Source of the DNA: Euryarchaeota archaeon UBA136
GTDB lineage: Archaea; Thermoplasmatota; Poseidoniia; MGIII; CG-Epi1
NCBI GenBank assembly: GCA_002506485.1
Contig: DAXQ01000004.1
Location: 1-29,832, forward strand
Direction of reading: 5' to 3'
Length of the DNA: 29,832 nucleotides
Shown here: positions 9,197 to 17,092 of the stretch, piece after piece
Position numbering within the stretch: position 1 is the stretch's first letter
Layout of the letters: each line of letters starts with the position of its first letter
Made by a program: the position numbers and the translations under genes
Notes under the pieces: generated by a model
The model's database searches: none
What the model was told of the DNA's origin: nothing
What the model saw: the letters and a program-made list of their open reading frames with translations, nothing else

Positions 9197-9204
9197 TTAT
9201 AAAC
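9197..9204 (+). promoter_or_regulatory. TATA box of the MscS-type channel gene
   Basis: TTATAAAC beginning 27 nt before the GTG at 9224. The spacing supports GTG as a leaderless start over the nearby out-of-frame ATG at 9214, which opens only an 11-codon frame. Confidence 0.5.
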
Positions 9205-9223
9205 TATTTTCAAATGGACAATC

Positions 9224-10537
9224 GTGTCTCCTCCAGAACCGTCATTTAAAACAAAGTTTGGTTTTAAGCCAGACTTTCCGTTTGAGCGATTGTTAGGTTT
9301 TATTCTTTCAATAGTGTCGATCCTATTTCTGCGACCCTACATCATGGATTTTGTCCCTAGCCCTTACTATTCGATTACGGTAGATGGTGAGGATTTCATC
9401 ATATTCACGGAACTGTCAATATGGACGCTGATATTGATGGCATTCGTTACTTTCCTGACCGTTTTTTTTATTATTCCCCTGACACTCTATTTCCGGGGCC
9501 TGAGTGAATGGGAATGGGATCCTACAGTCGTTGTCTTCTGGATGATTATGACCAGAGGGTCTTCACTGTTCTTCAGCGAAATCGCAGATACTAACGCAAA
9601 TCTCGAGGCTTATACCCTCATATTGATTGACATCGTTGATTCCATATTCGTATTATTCATAACGGTATTCCTTCTGAGAGCCTATTCGAACTATTTTGTC
9701 CCGGTCATTTCTGATTGGCTGACTGTTGGAAAAACAGACACACAGTATGGTCCTCTGCTTGAGATAATGGGGTCACTCCTGATTATTGTCTTCGGTATCA
9801 CGAATTTCCTCTCAACCTACCATGTCGACTTTGGCGTCCTTCTTGCCGGAGTTGGTGTTGTGGGGCTAGTTATTGCCCTGGCAGCCCAGGATACCCTCAG
9901 TAACTTCTTTTCAGGAATCCTGCTCCTGCTGGATCAGGGTTTCAAGACGGGAGATATGATCTATTTTAATGAAACTTATTGTTTGATCAGGGATATTGGT
10001 CTTCGTTCAACCAAGATCTATGACATAGTGAATCATGTCATGATTATCATACCCAACAATTCATTGGCAAACCAGAACATCTTGAATCTTACCAGACCGG
10101 ATCGCTACTACCGTATCCGGGTCGAGGTTGGGGTTTCCTATGACTCAGATCCAGACCATGTCGAGAAGCTACTTCTGGAAGTCGCCGAGCAAAATTCAGA
10201 CATCGAACAGGATGATCCAACCCGAATGCCTCTGGTTCGTTTCCAGGATTTTGGTGATTCATCATTGACTTTCGTTCTGGTCGCCTGGATCAATAACGTT
10301 ATCAAGATAAGGCAGATCAATTCGGACCTTCATCATCAGGTATTTGACAAACTGAAAGGTGCAGGTGTGACGATTGCCTTCCCACAGAGGGATGTCCATA
10401 TTCATGAGGTTCCCGAACCGGCTATTACAAAGAGCCCCAGACCAGCTTCTACAAAGAGCTCCAAGCCAACTACCGCGAAGGGTCCCAAAGCAGCAGCCAA
10501 AAAGAGCCCTAAGAGAGCAGCTAAGAAGAAGAAATAA
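9224..10537 (+). CDS. mscS: MscS-family mechanosensitive channel with Lys/Ala-rich tail
   Basis: Membrane channel opened by tension that releases solutes on osmotic downshock. The N-terminal half has about five hydrophobic segments. The pore-lining segment and upper beta domain follow the family pattern: GVLLAGVGVVGLVIALAAQD, then NFFSGILLLLDQGFKTGD, then PNNSLANQNILN. The alpha/beta C-terminal domain continues to about residue 390. The last 39 residues are a basic, low-complexity tail of repeated KSPK/KSSK/AAKK units ending KKKK, not part of the MscS fold. GTG start, leaderless (TATA 27 nt upstream). Only 2 bases separate its stop from the convergent hydrolase gene. Confidence 0.92.
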   Translation: MSPPEPSFKTKFGFKPDFPFERLLGFILSIVSILFLRPYIMDFVPSPYYSITVDGEDFIIFTELSIWTLILMAFVTFLTVFFIIPLTLYFRGLSEWEWDPTVVVFWMIMTRGSSLFFSEIADTNANLEAYTLILIDIVDSIFVLFITVFLLRAYSNYFVPVISDWLTVGKTDTQYGPLLEIMGSLLIIVFGITNFLSTYHVDFGVLLAGVGVVGLVIALAAQDTLSNFFSGILLLLDQGFKTGDMIYFNETYCLIRDIGLRSTKIYDIVNHVMIIIPNNSLANQNILNLTRPDRYYRIRVEVGVSYDSDPDHVEKLLLEVAEQNSDIEQDDPTRMPLVRFQDFGDSSLTFVLVAWINNVIKIRQINSDLHHQVFDKLKGAGVTIAFPQRDVHIHEVPEPAITKSPRPASTKSSKPTTAKGPKAAAKKSPKRAAKKKK

Positions 10538-10539
10538 TC

Positions 10540-12333
10540 TTAATCTTCAGTGTACCAGATAGGTGGTGTAAACAAATCTTCAGGCCCTCTTTCAATAATT
10601 GGAAGAGTTAAAACACTATTTTGATTCGTTCCAATCGTAACATATCCGCTACTTACTGGCGAAGGAACATAGTCATCATCAGTTTGCCTCACTACTAGTT
10701 GCAGTGTACTTCCAGCAGGTACGACCACATCCATGGCAAACATTTGCATTTTGGCATTCACTGTCCCCGTTACTGCACAAGGCTGGCCGCATTCTCTTCC
10801 TCCTTCGTGATACCTAAGATCCATAACTCCATGCCCTAGATGTATTCCACCAGCAATAGACAGTTCAATGTACAGATGCCCTGAGGTTTGTGTAGGTGGA
10901 ATTGTTACATCTACATGGAAAGTAGGCATTCCAGAAATACGAGTTTCATTCTCAAAGACTCCAGTTTCTAGAGTCAATGTATTTGTCGGTCCGACTAAAC
11001 CACTACCAGATACAACACTAAGTCCTTCACCTATTGGTAACTGCAAGAATTCTCGGTCATTTGCAGGCCATGTTTCCTCGACCCTCCATTCTCCTAGGTT
11101 ATCTTGCATTTCAACATGAAGGGAAGGTTTTTGATTTCCTTCATACAAATAGTAATTGAACCATTCCAGTAGATCTTGTGCCCAGTCATATCTTACAGAA
11201 TAGGGATATGCCTCAGCACCTCTACCTGAAGACATTCCATTTTGGTCGCTAGGCCGATCAGGATAGTGATGCCCCCACTGTCCGAACAATCCTTTAACTT
11301 CGAATCCAGCATTCTGTAACTGCTTGTATACAGGGAATGCCATATGCGGGTCTACATTCCAGTCCTGCATTCCATGAATTAAATAGACCGAACCATTGTA
11401 ATTCTGCATTGCTCTTTCTAGGAAATGTCTATCCGTCCAGTAAGTATTGCCAGCATAGTTCGCTTCATCTCCAGTTAGGTAAGCTGCAGGACCATTTGCA
11501 TATCCCTCTGCGTATCCTCTGCACACAGTTTGCCAATCCTCACTATCCCCATCCCATCCGAAGGATCCATACACTCCGTTGTGCATTGCTATTCCTCTGG
11601 CCTCCATAGATCCATTACGCCACATTAAGTCGTGAACTCCAATTAATCCAGAAATGGGAATAATAGTTTTCAAGTATGGATTGCCAAACATGGCAGCTTG
11701 CCAAGGTGTTGTTCCATCGTACGATTTTCCAATGATTCCCACATTTCCATTACTCCACTCTTGAGTACCTAACCAGGTTACAGCCGCGTCTATCCCCATC
11801 TGTTCACTCAGTCCCATAAAGTCCATACAGTGGTTCGACATTCCAGTTCCGAATACAGAAACTTGAGCAATAGCATAACCATGTGGAACCATATTCTCTA
11901 TCAAGAATTTACCTAGGCGATTTGCGGGCGTTAACGCATCCACATCACCATCATCATAGTATGGACCAACATCAGCGATAACTGGTATTTTGGTACCATT
12001 GGGAACGTCAGGTATCCATAATCCAAGATGCACTTGACAATCATCAGTGATTGTACATCCTAATTCACTTGAGGGTAGATCAACATTAACAAAGACACTT
12101 TCTGGACCAGTTATCTCATATTTACCCTTTTCCAGAGTATAGCTGTAAGATTCGGTTGTATTGAATGGTTGATTGACTCTTTCCCAAACAGGAACAAGTC
12201 CGTTCCCAGCTATTATGTCATCTATATCTTTTTCATCATCCTCGCTAAAATACAATAAAACAGATGATAAAAGCAGGATTACTGCTGTGATTCCTGCAAA
12301 GACACGGTGTTCAGCAACGTACAATTTCTTCAT
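10540..12333 (-). CDS. Membrane-anchored S15/CocE-type alpha/beta hydrolase
   Basis: Predicted extracytoplasmic serine hydrolase of the X-Pro dipeptidyl-peptidase/cocaine-esterase superfamily. Residues 11-29 form a signal anchor followed by an acidic linker. The nucleophile elbow is GKSYDG (Ser204), followed by the proposed acid Asp324 in HGMQDWNVD and His355 in GQWGHHYPD. A beta-rich C-terminal domain, about 410-597, resembles the lectin-like X-Pro C-terminal domain (SGHLYIELSI, MDLRYHEGG). The ATG overlaps the stop of the upstream membrane-protein gene by 4 bases, so it is the last gene of the cyclophilin operon. The substrate, peptide or ester, cannot be told from sequence. By eye the gene is more AT-rich than its operon neighbours. 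Confidence 0.85.
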   Translation of the reverse strand: MKKLYVAEHRVFAGITAVILLLSSVLLYFSEDDEKDIDDIIAGNGLVPVWERVNQPFNTTESYSYTLEKGKYEITGPESVFVNVDLPSSELGCTITDDCQVHLGLWIPDVPNGTKIPVIADVGPYYDDGDVDALTPANRLGKFLIENMVPHGYAIAQVSVFGTGMSNHCMDFMGLSEQMGIDAAVTWLGTQEWSNGNVGIIGKSYDGTTPWQAAMFGNPYLKTIIPISGLIGVHDLMWRNGSMEARGIAMHNGVYGSFGWDGDSEDWQTVCRGYAEGYANGPAAYLTGDEANYAGNTYWTDRHFLERAMQNYNGSVYLIHGMQDWNVDPHMAFPVYKQLQNAGFEVKGLFGQWGHHYPDRPSDQNGMSSGRGAEAYPYSVRYDWAQDLLEWFNYYLYEGNQKPSLHVEMQDNLGEWRVEETWPANDREFLQLPIGEGLSVVSGSGLVGPTNTLTLETGVFENETRISGMPTFHVDVTIPPTQTSGHLYIELSIAGGIHLGHGVMDLRYHEGGRECGQPCAVTGTVNAKMQMFAMDVVVPAGSTLQLVVRQTDDDYVPSPVSSGYVTIGTNQNSVLTLPIIERGPEDLFTPPIWYTED

Positions 12334-13055
12334 GATATTTTACTTTTTTCGTCATCTCTAGTTATCTCAGATATACTTGGTAATTTCAATGAAGCTTGGT
12401 GAAACAAGGTTGCCCCAATCGCAAAATATCCAGCCAGTGCAGCTACACTGACCAGTACTGAATCATGAACATCATAGTGTATGTTCTCCAGGGCACTGGC
12501 GTTCAGGAATGCCAGAAAAAGATAGAGGAAGGCCAGACGTCCAGCAACTCTTACCCCATTACCGTGCACAATTCCATAGGCTATCCACATCCCTGCTCCT
12601 CCGAAGAATAGGACGGTACCCAAACCGAAACCAGCAATCATCAGTAGATCTCCAGTTGCGAGATCTGGGAATCGCTCCTCTGTCATCAACAATTTCCAGA
12701 ACTCTATGGAACCTCCGAAAAACAGACCGAAACCAGCCGAATAGAATGGGGCAGCAGGTTCGGACTTGAAGGTATTCAGGTTGACGCCAATGAACATGAA
12801 AATCAACATGACGAATGGCGTGACCAGCATCATAGCTGCATATCCCGTATCTTTCGAATGGAGGTCTATCCCCCCCAGGATTATTATGATGTCTGCAATT
12901 GTTCCGAAGACAACTCCGACCCCGCAGGCAATGTACAATTTGCGTTCCACAAGTTTGTCTTCAACTTTCTTTATCATCTCGAAGAACAGTAACATTGCCG
13001 GTACAATGTAGGCCAGCATTCCGAGAACATTTGCTTGGAATATGACTGAATCCAT
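12330..13055 (-). CDS. Polytopic membrane protein of unknown function
   Basis: A 241-residue protein with about seven hydrophobic segments and short loops. No recognised catalytic motif is visible. Distinct charged or polar residues near membrane segments include an Asp in GTIADIIIILGG, Glu/Lys in GGSIEFWKLL and a His-rich loop (ENIHYDVHDS). The C-terminus is a charged cytoplasmic-type tail. It is the middle gene of a three-gene operon: one base after the cyclophilin stop and overlapping the hydrolase start by 4 bases. I do not recognise the family; a transporter-like or sensor role is possible but unsupported. Confidence 0.8.
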   Translation of the reverse strand: MDSVIFQANVLGMLAYIVPAMLLFFEMIKKVEDKLVERKLYIACGVGVVFGTIADIIIILGGIDLHSKDTGYAAMMLVTPFVMLIFMFIGVNLNTFKSEPAAPFYSAGFGLFFGGSIEFWKLLMTEERFPDLATGDLLMIAGFGLGTVLFFGGAGMWIAYGIVHGNGVRVAGRLAFLYLFLAFLNASALENIHYDVHDSVLVSVAALAGYFAIGATLFHQASLKLPSISEITRDDEKSKIS

Positions 13056-13056
13056 G

Positions 13057-13866
13057 TTACGAATTCATTTTCCTGCTCAGGGCTATTGCGGTAAGTATTA
13101 TTGATAGTGCCGAAACGCTCAGTGATAGGCCGGAGAGGCCTTCCTCATCGGTTTTTTCCACGACGGGTGCAGATACATATTCCTTTATGGTGATCGAATT
13201 GATATGGACCTCATAGAGAGGTCGGTCCGGTCCACCTGGAACTCTTGGAATACTTCCGTCACCATCAGCATCGTTAGTGGTTGGAACTCCTGCAGCGGCC
13301 TGTACCAGTTCTATTCCTTCTCTAACTACTCCGAACACAGCATAACCTGGGTCGTCTTCCTGAGTTCGATTCCCATTATCTAGACCATGCTGAGGCCCAT
13401 CACAGATATAGAATTGACTGGTTGCTGAATCTGGATCGAGTCCTCTGGCCATTCCAATGGCACCGTTGATATGTGTCAGGTTAGCGTCTGCTTCGAAGGG
13501 AATAGTTTCCGATGATCCTCCTTCTCCACAGGACGGGTCTGATATTGGATAAACACCATCTGAATTGCAATCAGGGTCACCACTTTGTATCACAAAGTCA
13601 TCAATAATCCGATGAAAGAAAATACCATCAAAGAAGGACTGATTTACCAAGTCTACAAAATTGTTGACAGTAATGGGGGCCCAATTAAGAAACAATTCCA
13701 GTACGATTTCACCTTGGAATTCATCTCCACCACCGATTCCAGATTCGTAAGTCAGATTGATGACAATGATTGGATTTCCCTCATATGAATTCTCCATCGG
13801 GCTTGCATCTGCGACCGTACCCGGTGTGAACAGAAGAATCATCGACAGGAGAATTGCTACCCTCAT
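13057..13866 (-). CDS. Secreted, C-terminally anchored cyclophilin-type peptidyl-prolyl isomerase
   Basis: Catalyses cis-trans isomerisation of proline peptide bonds, here outside the membrane. A signal peptide covers about residues 1-20. The cyclophilin core carries ITVNNFVDLV, FFHRIIDDFVIQSGDP (catalytic Arg in FHR) and SATSQFYICD. A loop with two cysteines (GDPDCNSDG and DPSCGEGG) may form a disulfide. Residues about 246-262 are a C-terminal membrane segment followed by RKM, so the domain is tethered at the outer face. It heads the operon with the membrane protein and the S15-type hydrolase, suggesting joint work on exported proteins or peptides. Confidence 0.92.
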   Translation of the reverse strand: MRVAILLSMILLFTPGTVADASPMENSYEGNPIIVINLTYESGIGGGDEFQGEIVLELFLNWAPITVNNFVDLVNQSFFDGIFFHRIIDDFVIQSGDPDCNSDGVYPISDPSCGEGGSSETIPFEADANLTHINGAIGMARGLDPDSATSQFYICDGPQHGLDNGNRTQEDDPGYAVFGVVREGIELVQAAAGVPTTNDADGDGSIPRVPGGPDRPLYEVHINSITIKEYVSAPVVEKTDEEGLSGLSLSVSALSIILTAIALSRKMNS

Positions 13867-13873
13867 ATCACGT

Positions 13874-13883
13874 CCATATATGG
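13874..13883. promoter_or_regulatory. CCATATATGG palindrome between cyclophilin TATA and ATG
   Basis: A perfect 10-bp palindrome 8 nt upstream of the cyclophilin ATG and downstream of a TATA-like CTATAATC (about 36 nt before the ATG). This position would suit a repressor site, but the palindrome is short and AT-rich and could be chance. Confidence 0.25.
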
Positions 13884-13912
13884 TGGCTTTTTACGATTAT
13901 AGCTTACAGTAA

Positions 13913-13921
13913 CTATTAAAA
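13913..13921 (+). promoter_or_regulatory. TATA-like box of the Fe-S carrier operon
   Basis: CTATTAAAA beginning 31 nt before the ATG at 13944, compatible with a leaderless or very short-leader transcript for the three genes 13944-14887. Confidence 0.45.
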
Positions 13922-13943
13922 CACCATGAAATTCTAGGCCAAC

Positions 13944-14300
13944 ATGGACGTCAAGGTAACTGAGAAGGCAAAATCAAGGTTGCACGATATGGGAGTCTCG
14001 GATGAGGTGTTCCTCCGTATAGGTGTGACCTCTGGGGGGTGTTCTGGAAACGCCTACGATGCAGTTCTGGATGACGTTATGAAAGAAGTTGATGATGTTT
14101 ATTATGAGGATGGCCCTCTTCGTATTGTTTCAGATAAGGTGAGTTCAATCTATCTAGATGGCCTGACCATTGATTTTTCAGATGACCTGATAGAACCAGG
14201 ATTCAGGCTTACCAACACCAATGCCAAAGGTTCCTGTGGATGTGGTTCCAGTTTTAGTACTGATTCCGTTCCGAACGTGGAGACCAGTTTCTCGGTCTGA
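13944..14300 (+). CDS. A-type iron-sulfur carrier (HesB/IscA/ErpA family)
   Basis: Small cytoplasmic protein that carries or assembles Fe-S clusters for target enzymes. Its 118 residues fit the family. The three conserved cysteines are present: Cys33 in SGGCSG, and Cys98 and Cys100 in GSCGCGSSF. The extra residues after CGCG (about 16) are a slightly long tail. It begins a probable three-gene operon; the next ATG is 2 bases after its stop. The subtype (IscA, ErpA or SufA) cannot be assigned, so no symbol is given. Confidence 0.92.
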   Translation: MDVKVTEKAKSRLHDMGVSDEVFLRIGVTSGGCSGNAYDAVLDDVMKEVDDVYYEDGPLRIVSDKVSSIYLDGLTIDFSDDLIEPGFRLTNTNAKGSCGCGSSFSTDSVPNVETSFSV

Positions 14301-14302
14301 AC

Positions 14303-14521
14303 ATGGCTATCACTCCAATATCTATCCTGGGTGGAGATTCAGTCTATTGTATCAATGAAGCTCAGGTAAGTGATGCTAGACGACTTGCCAATGACGACCC
14401 CGAGTCATCAGAAAAGATACAGTCCGAGATTGAAAAATTGGAATCCAGTTTCACACGTAATGAGAGGGCAGCCCTTGCTTTTACGATAATCGAGAATCTA
14501 CGCGAAGATCGCGAGAAATAG
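14303..14521 (+). CDS. Small hypothetical protein, 72 aa
   Basis: A 72-residue acidic protein. The first third (MAITPISILGGDSVYCINEA) resembles a short beta segment; the rest is highly charged and probably helical (ESSEKIQSEIEKLESSF, then ALAFTIIENLREDREK). No signal peptide or membrane segment. It sits 2 bases after the Fe-S carrier stop, and its TAG is followed directly by the ATG of the DUF2237 gene, so it is almost certainly translated within the operon. No family recognised. Confidence 0.75.
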   Translation: MAITPISILGGDSVYCINEAQVSDARRLANDDPESSEKIQSEIEKLESSFTRNERAALAFTIIENLREDREK

Positions 14522-14887
14522 ATGGAAGCATCAATCAATGTTCTAGGTGGTAAGCTTGAGCCATGTTCAACGGACCCAATGACCGGTTGGCTTCGGGATG
14601 GTTGTTGTAACACGGACAACCGTGATTTTGGACGACATGTAGTATGTGTGGTCATGACCGATGTCTTTCTGGCATTTTCAAAAGGTGCAGGTAATGATCT
14701 CAGTACTCCTATGCCTGGATTCTCTGGTCTGAAGGAGGGGGACCGCTGGTGCCTTTGTCTTTCAAGATGGGTCGAGGCCCATGATTCTGACATGGCACCT
14801 CAAGTGGTACTGGAATCCACTCATGAGTCAGCCCTTGATATGGTTGACTTGAAAACACTGAAAGAATACGCTTACAAACCCGAATAA
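14522..14887 (+). CDS. DUF2237 family protein
   Basis: A 121-residue cytoplasmic protein matching the conserved bacterial family almost end to end: NVLGGKLEPCSTDPMTGW, RDGCCNTD, HVVCVVMTD, FSKGAGNDLSTP, GDRWCLCLSRW and a late LESTHESAL. The six cysteines at 15, 28, 29, 42, 77 and 79 lie in those blocks and suggest metal or redox chemistry; the family's function is unknown to me. It is the last gene of the operon, starting on the base after the previous stop. Its TAA abuts the stop of convergent phenylalanine hydroxylase. Confidence 0.9.
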   Translation: MEASINVLGGKLEPCSTDPMTGWLRDGCCNTDNRDFGRHVVCVVMTDVFLAFSKGAGNDLSTPMPGFSGLKEGDRWCLCLSRWVEAHDSDMAPQVVLESTHESALDMVDLKTLKEYAYKPE

Positions 14888-15862
14888 TTAGTGGTGTAGT
14901 TCCTTTCGGGGATCATCATCAGTTCCCCATTGAATTGCAAATTCCTTGGTTTTCTCGTACATTTCTTCGAATGAGTCCCACACATAGAGTATTGGTTGGT
15001 ACTTGGTAACATCATAAGGATGCGTTTCCATTTCTTCGAAGTTTGGTGTACGGTATTCGATTTTTGGGTCACAGACGCAGGCTTCATTCGCACCACATCC
15101 TGCCCCAGCAGTACAAGCATGTTCCATTTCCCCAAAAGAAGAAAGTAAACCCGGGCCAACAGCTTTGATTTCTCCATTTTCTCTACATGCACCAAATTCC
15201 AGTACAAACCAGTAGATGGTACCCAACTTCTTGATGGCTTCCTCACTTTCGGTCCGCATGTCAGCCTCTCCGAACAGGATGTTCAGTTCGGCCCATTCAG
15301 GTACACCGAGCATTGCGGTATGTCCTACCAATTCGTGTACAACATCAGGTTCTGGAGTGTAGAACGGTCTGGATGAGTGTCTGATGTACTGGGTCGAAAG
15401 GAAGACCTTGTTGGCCAGCGCGGAATGGAAGGTCTTGGGATGTACCAGTCCGCCGACCGGTTCCTGCCTGAATCCCGTCATTTCCTGTAGTTTCTCACTT
15501 ACTTCCTGAAGTTGCGGAATCTTGTCATCAGGAAGCCCTAGTTTTCTTGCATTGTCCAGATACTGGCGGCATGCATATTTTTCATGGACTGGACTTATGC
15601 GCTCCATTATCGCCGCCCAGACCGCGTCTTCATCCTCGGAATAGGGGGCATGAGGAATCTTTGTGGTCCTTCTCGCTTCCATGGACATATCATTCCATTC
15701 CATGGCAATCTTGGCGATCTCGTTCCTTCGGTCCCGGTATCCCTCATCCTGGAATCCTGGATGGTCGGGGTCAAGTTCAACGAAAACGTTCCCGCCGACT
15801 ATCTTTACGGCAGAGTTCGCCTCGTCTGTTTGTTCACTAACTCCTTCATCAGGTCCATGCAT
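14888..15862 (-). CDS. phhA: Phenylalanine 4-hydroxylase (pterin-dependent, iron)
   Basis: Hydroxylates phenylalanine to tyrosine using tetrahydropterin, O2 and non-heme Fe(II). The 324 residues comprise essentially the catalytic domain, without an ACT regulatory domain, as in bacterial PhhA. The iron ligands are His176 and His181 in EPDVVHELVGHTAML and Glu222 in YWFVLEFG. SSFGEMEHA and the RTP...YQPILYVWDSFE end are typical. Odd: four cysteines (250, 256, 262, 264) occupy a Gly/Ala/Cys-rich insertion after the SSFGE motif. The partner dehydratase is at 8853-9149 and HPPD follows at 29275. Tryptophan hydroxylase activity cannot be excluded by sequence. Confidence 0.93.
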   Translation of the reverse strand: MHGPDEGVSEQTDEANSAVKIVGGNVFVELDPDHPGFQDEGYRDRRNEIAKIAMEWNDMSMEARRTTKIPHAPYSEDEDAVWAAIMERISPVHEKYACRQYLDNARKLGLPDDKIPQLQEVSEKLQEMTGFRQEPVGGLVHPKTFHSALANKVFLSTQYIRHSSRPFYTPEPDVVHELVGHTAMLGVPEWAELNILFGEADMRTESEEAIKKLGTIYWFVLEFGACRENGEIKAVGPGLLSSFGEMEHACTAGAGCGANEACVCDPKIEYRTPNFEEMETHPYDVTKYQPILYVWDSFEEMYEKTKEFAIQWGTDDDPRKELHH

Positions 15863-15930
15863 AGAATATCTCTATCTACCCAATTGCAGCAGATAATAAA
15901 TGCATTGGTGTAGTGAAATTATTTATACAT

Positions 15931-15938
15931 GGAGGTGA
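15931..15938 (+). promoter_or_regulatory. Shine-Dalgarno site deciding the VKOR start
   Basis: GGAGGTGA, a full match to the archaeal anti-SD, 4 nt before TTG 15943 and 10 nt before ATG 15949. It rules against the more upstream in-frame GTG at 15913, which precedes both this site and a TATA-like ATTATTTATA at about 15919-15928. Confidence 0.6.
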
Positions 15939-15948
15939 ACCCTTGAAT

Positions 15949-16434
15949 ATGGATACAGAGTCTGAGGATAGAACCCTAATGACAATAATGGTATTGTCAG
16001 TTCTGGGTTTGATAGATTCCTTGTATCTGACCTATCTTCACTCACTTGTTGCAGGAGGAGGAGGATGCCCAACCCAGAATCTTCCCGGACTTGATTGTGG
16101 AGAGGTTCTGGCTAGCGAGCAAGCCGAATTACTTGGCCTACCTGTCGCTTGGTTTGGAGTTCTTGGTTTCATCGTTCTATTCTCATTGGCCCTGGATCGT
16201 TACTTGAATATGGATCTGGAAAGGACACGTTACAATGTCATTCTTCTCCCGTTGATAGGGCTGTCCGGAAGCGCTTTTGGTGGCTACCTGACGTACGCTG
16301 AAGCTTTTATCATCCACCAGTGGTGCCCATTCTGTCTTACTGCCTTTGCCCTGACATTGGGAGCGACATTTTTCGCTTTAAGGACGTATGGCGCAGAACT
16401 CAAGAACTTCATAGGAGGAAACGATGGCATCTAA
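15949..16434 (+). CDS. VKOR-family disulfide-generating membrane protein
   Basis: Integral membrane oxidoreductase that makes disulfides and passes electrons to quinone, the bacterial and archaeal counterpart of vitamin K epoxide reductase and functional analogue of DsbB. Four hydrophobic segments are visible. The loop cysteines are in GCPTQNLPGLDCGEV and the active-site pair in QWCPFCLTA. The LGLPVAWFGVLGF segment is typical of the family. It is followed, with an 11-base overlap, by a thioredoxin-like gene that is probably its redox partner. Start: ATG 15949, or TTG 15943, behind a strong SD. The 12 extra residues from GTG 15913 look non-coding. Confidence 0.9.
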   Translation: MDTESEDRTLMTIMVLSVLGLIDSLYLTYLHSLVAGGGGCPTQNLPGLDCGEVLASEQAELLGLPVAWFGVLGFIVLFSLALDRYLNMDLERTRYNVILLPLIGLSGSAFGGYLTYAEAFIIHQWCPFCLTAFALTLGATFFALRTYGAELKNFIGGNDGI

Positions 16435-17053
16435 GCGAAGGCGCAAACTGGAACGGAAGGCATCGAGATCAATCGATCAGAAGATGCAAGTCAGACGTGA
16501 TAATTTCAATGAGAATCTGTGGAGATTTGGACCTCCAGTTCTTGTCTTATTGATTCTTCTGGGTGTTATATTCTTTGTTTTTATCTATGAACCGGGCAAC
16601 CCTCGACCCGAGGAATGGACACTTGAGGAAGCTGACACGGGAGTAATTTATTCATCTAAGGATTATTATTATGATGATCAGCTGACTATGGTCGAGTTTT
16701 TCCAGTCACAGTGTGGACATTGTCAGAATCAGGCCCCTATACTGAAAGAGATAAACGATAATTACATGGACGATACAAGCGAGAATTATTCAGCCCATTT
16801 CAATATGTTTTCAATCGGTGGATACAAAGTGGGAAGTAATACGGATAGTAAGAGCAATGTAGCCTCGTTTAAATTCCAGTATCATAATTCTCAATGGCCT
16901 CATTTGTACGATTCCACGGGTGACCTGATGAGAGATTACAAATTCAACTCCTACCCCTCTATGGTTTTGGTAAAGAATAACGAAATAGTTTACCAGCATA
17001 GTGGCGGACTAACATACGACCAGTTATCGGCTGAGATTGACAAGCATCTTTAA
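16424..17053 (+). CDS. Membrane-anchored thioredoxin-like oxidoreductase (CGHC)
   Basis: A 209-residue protein with a highly basic N-terminus (RRRKLERK), a membrane anchor at about residues 37-54, and an extracytoplasmic thioredoxin-fold domain. The active site is Cys97-Gly-His-Cys100 in FFQSQCGHCQNQAP, with the cis-proline loop SYPS (Pro178). The CGHC dipeptide is that of PDI-type oxidases, consistent with receiving disulfides from the VKOR encoded just before. It overlaps VKOR by 11 bases and has its own GGAGGAA site at 16414. It is closely related to the inserted domain of the next gene, so a local duplication is likely. Reductase or isomerase activity is equally possible. Confidence 0.88.
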   Translation: MASKRRRKLERKASRSIDQKMQVRRDNFNENLWRFGPPVLVLLILLGVIFFVFIYEPGNPRPEEWTLEEADTGVIYSSKDYYYDDQLTMVEFFQSQCGHCQNQAPILKEINDNYMDDTSENYSAHFNMFSIGGYKVGSNTDSKSNVASFKFQYHNSQWPHLYDSTGDLMRDYKFNSYPSMVLVKNNEIVYQHSGGLTYDQLSAEIDKHL

Positions 17054-17060
17054 TCACAAA

Positions 17061-17069
17061 TATTTAATA
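17061..17069 (+). promoter_or_regulatory. TATA-like box of the Sco-thioredoxin gene
   Basis: TATTTAATA beginning 32 nt before the ATG at 17093, suggesting this gene has its own start site despite only 39 bases after the previous stop. Confidence 0.4.
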
Positions 17070-17092
17070 TCAGTATTCAATGGAAAATTATT

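Noticed and set aside
10540..12333. Lower GC of the hydrolase gene as proof of recent transfer
   Set aside because: A few lines counted by hand give about 35-40% against about 50% in a neighbouring gene, but other genes (second coxA, parts of the first coxA) are similarly AT-rich. A proper codon-usage calculation is needed.
14362..14793. A 143-codon minus-strand frame opposite the DUF2237 gene
   Set aside because: It crosses two well-supported plus-strand genes and shows no recognisable protein features.
15913..15948. GTG 15913 as the VKOR start
   Set aside because: It precedes a TATA-like stretch and a perfect Shine-Dalgarno site; the 12 extra residues would be translated from promoter sequence.
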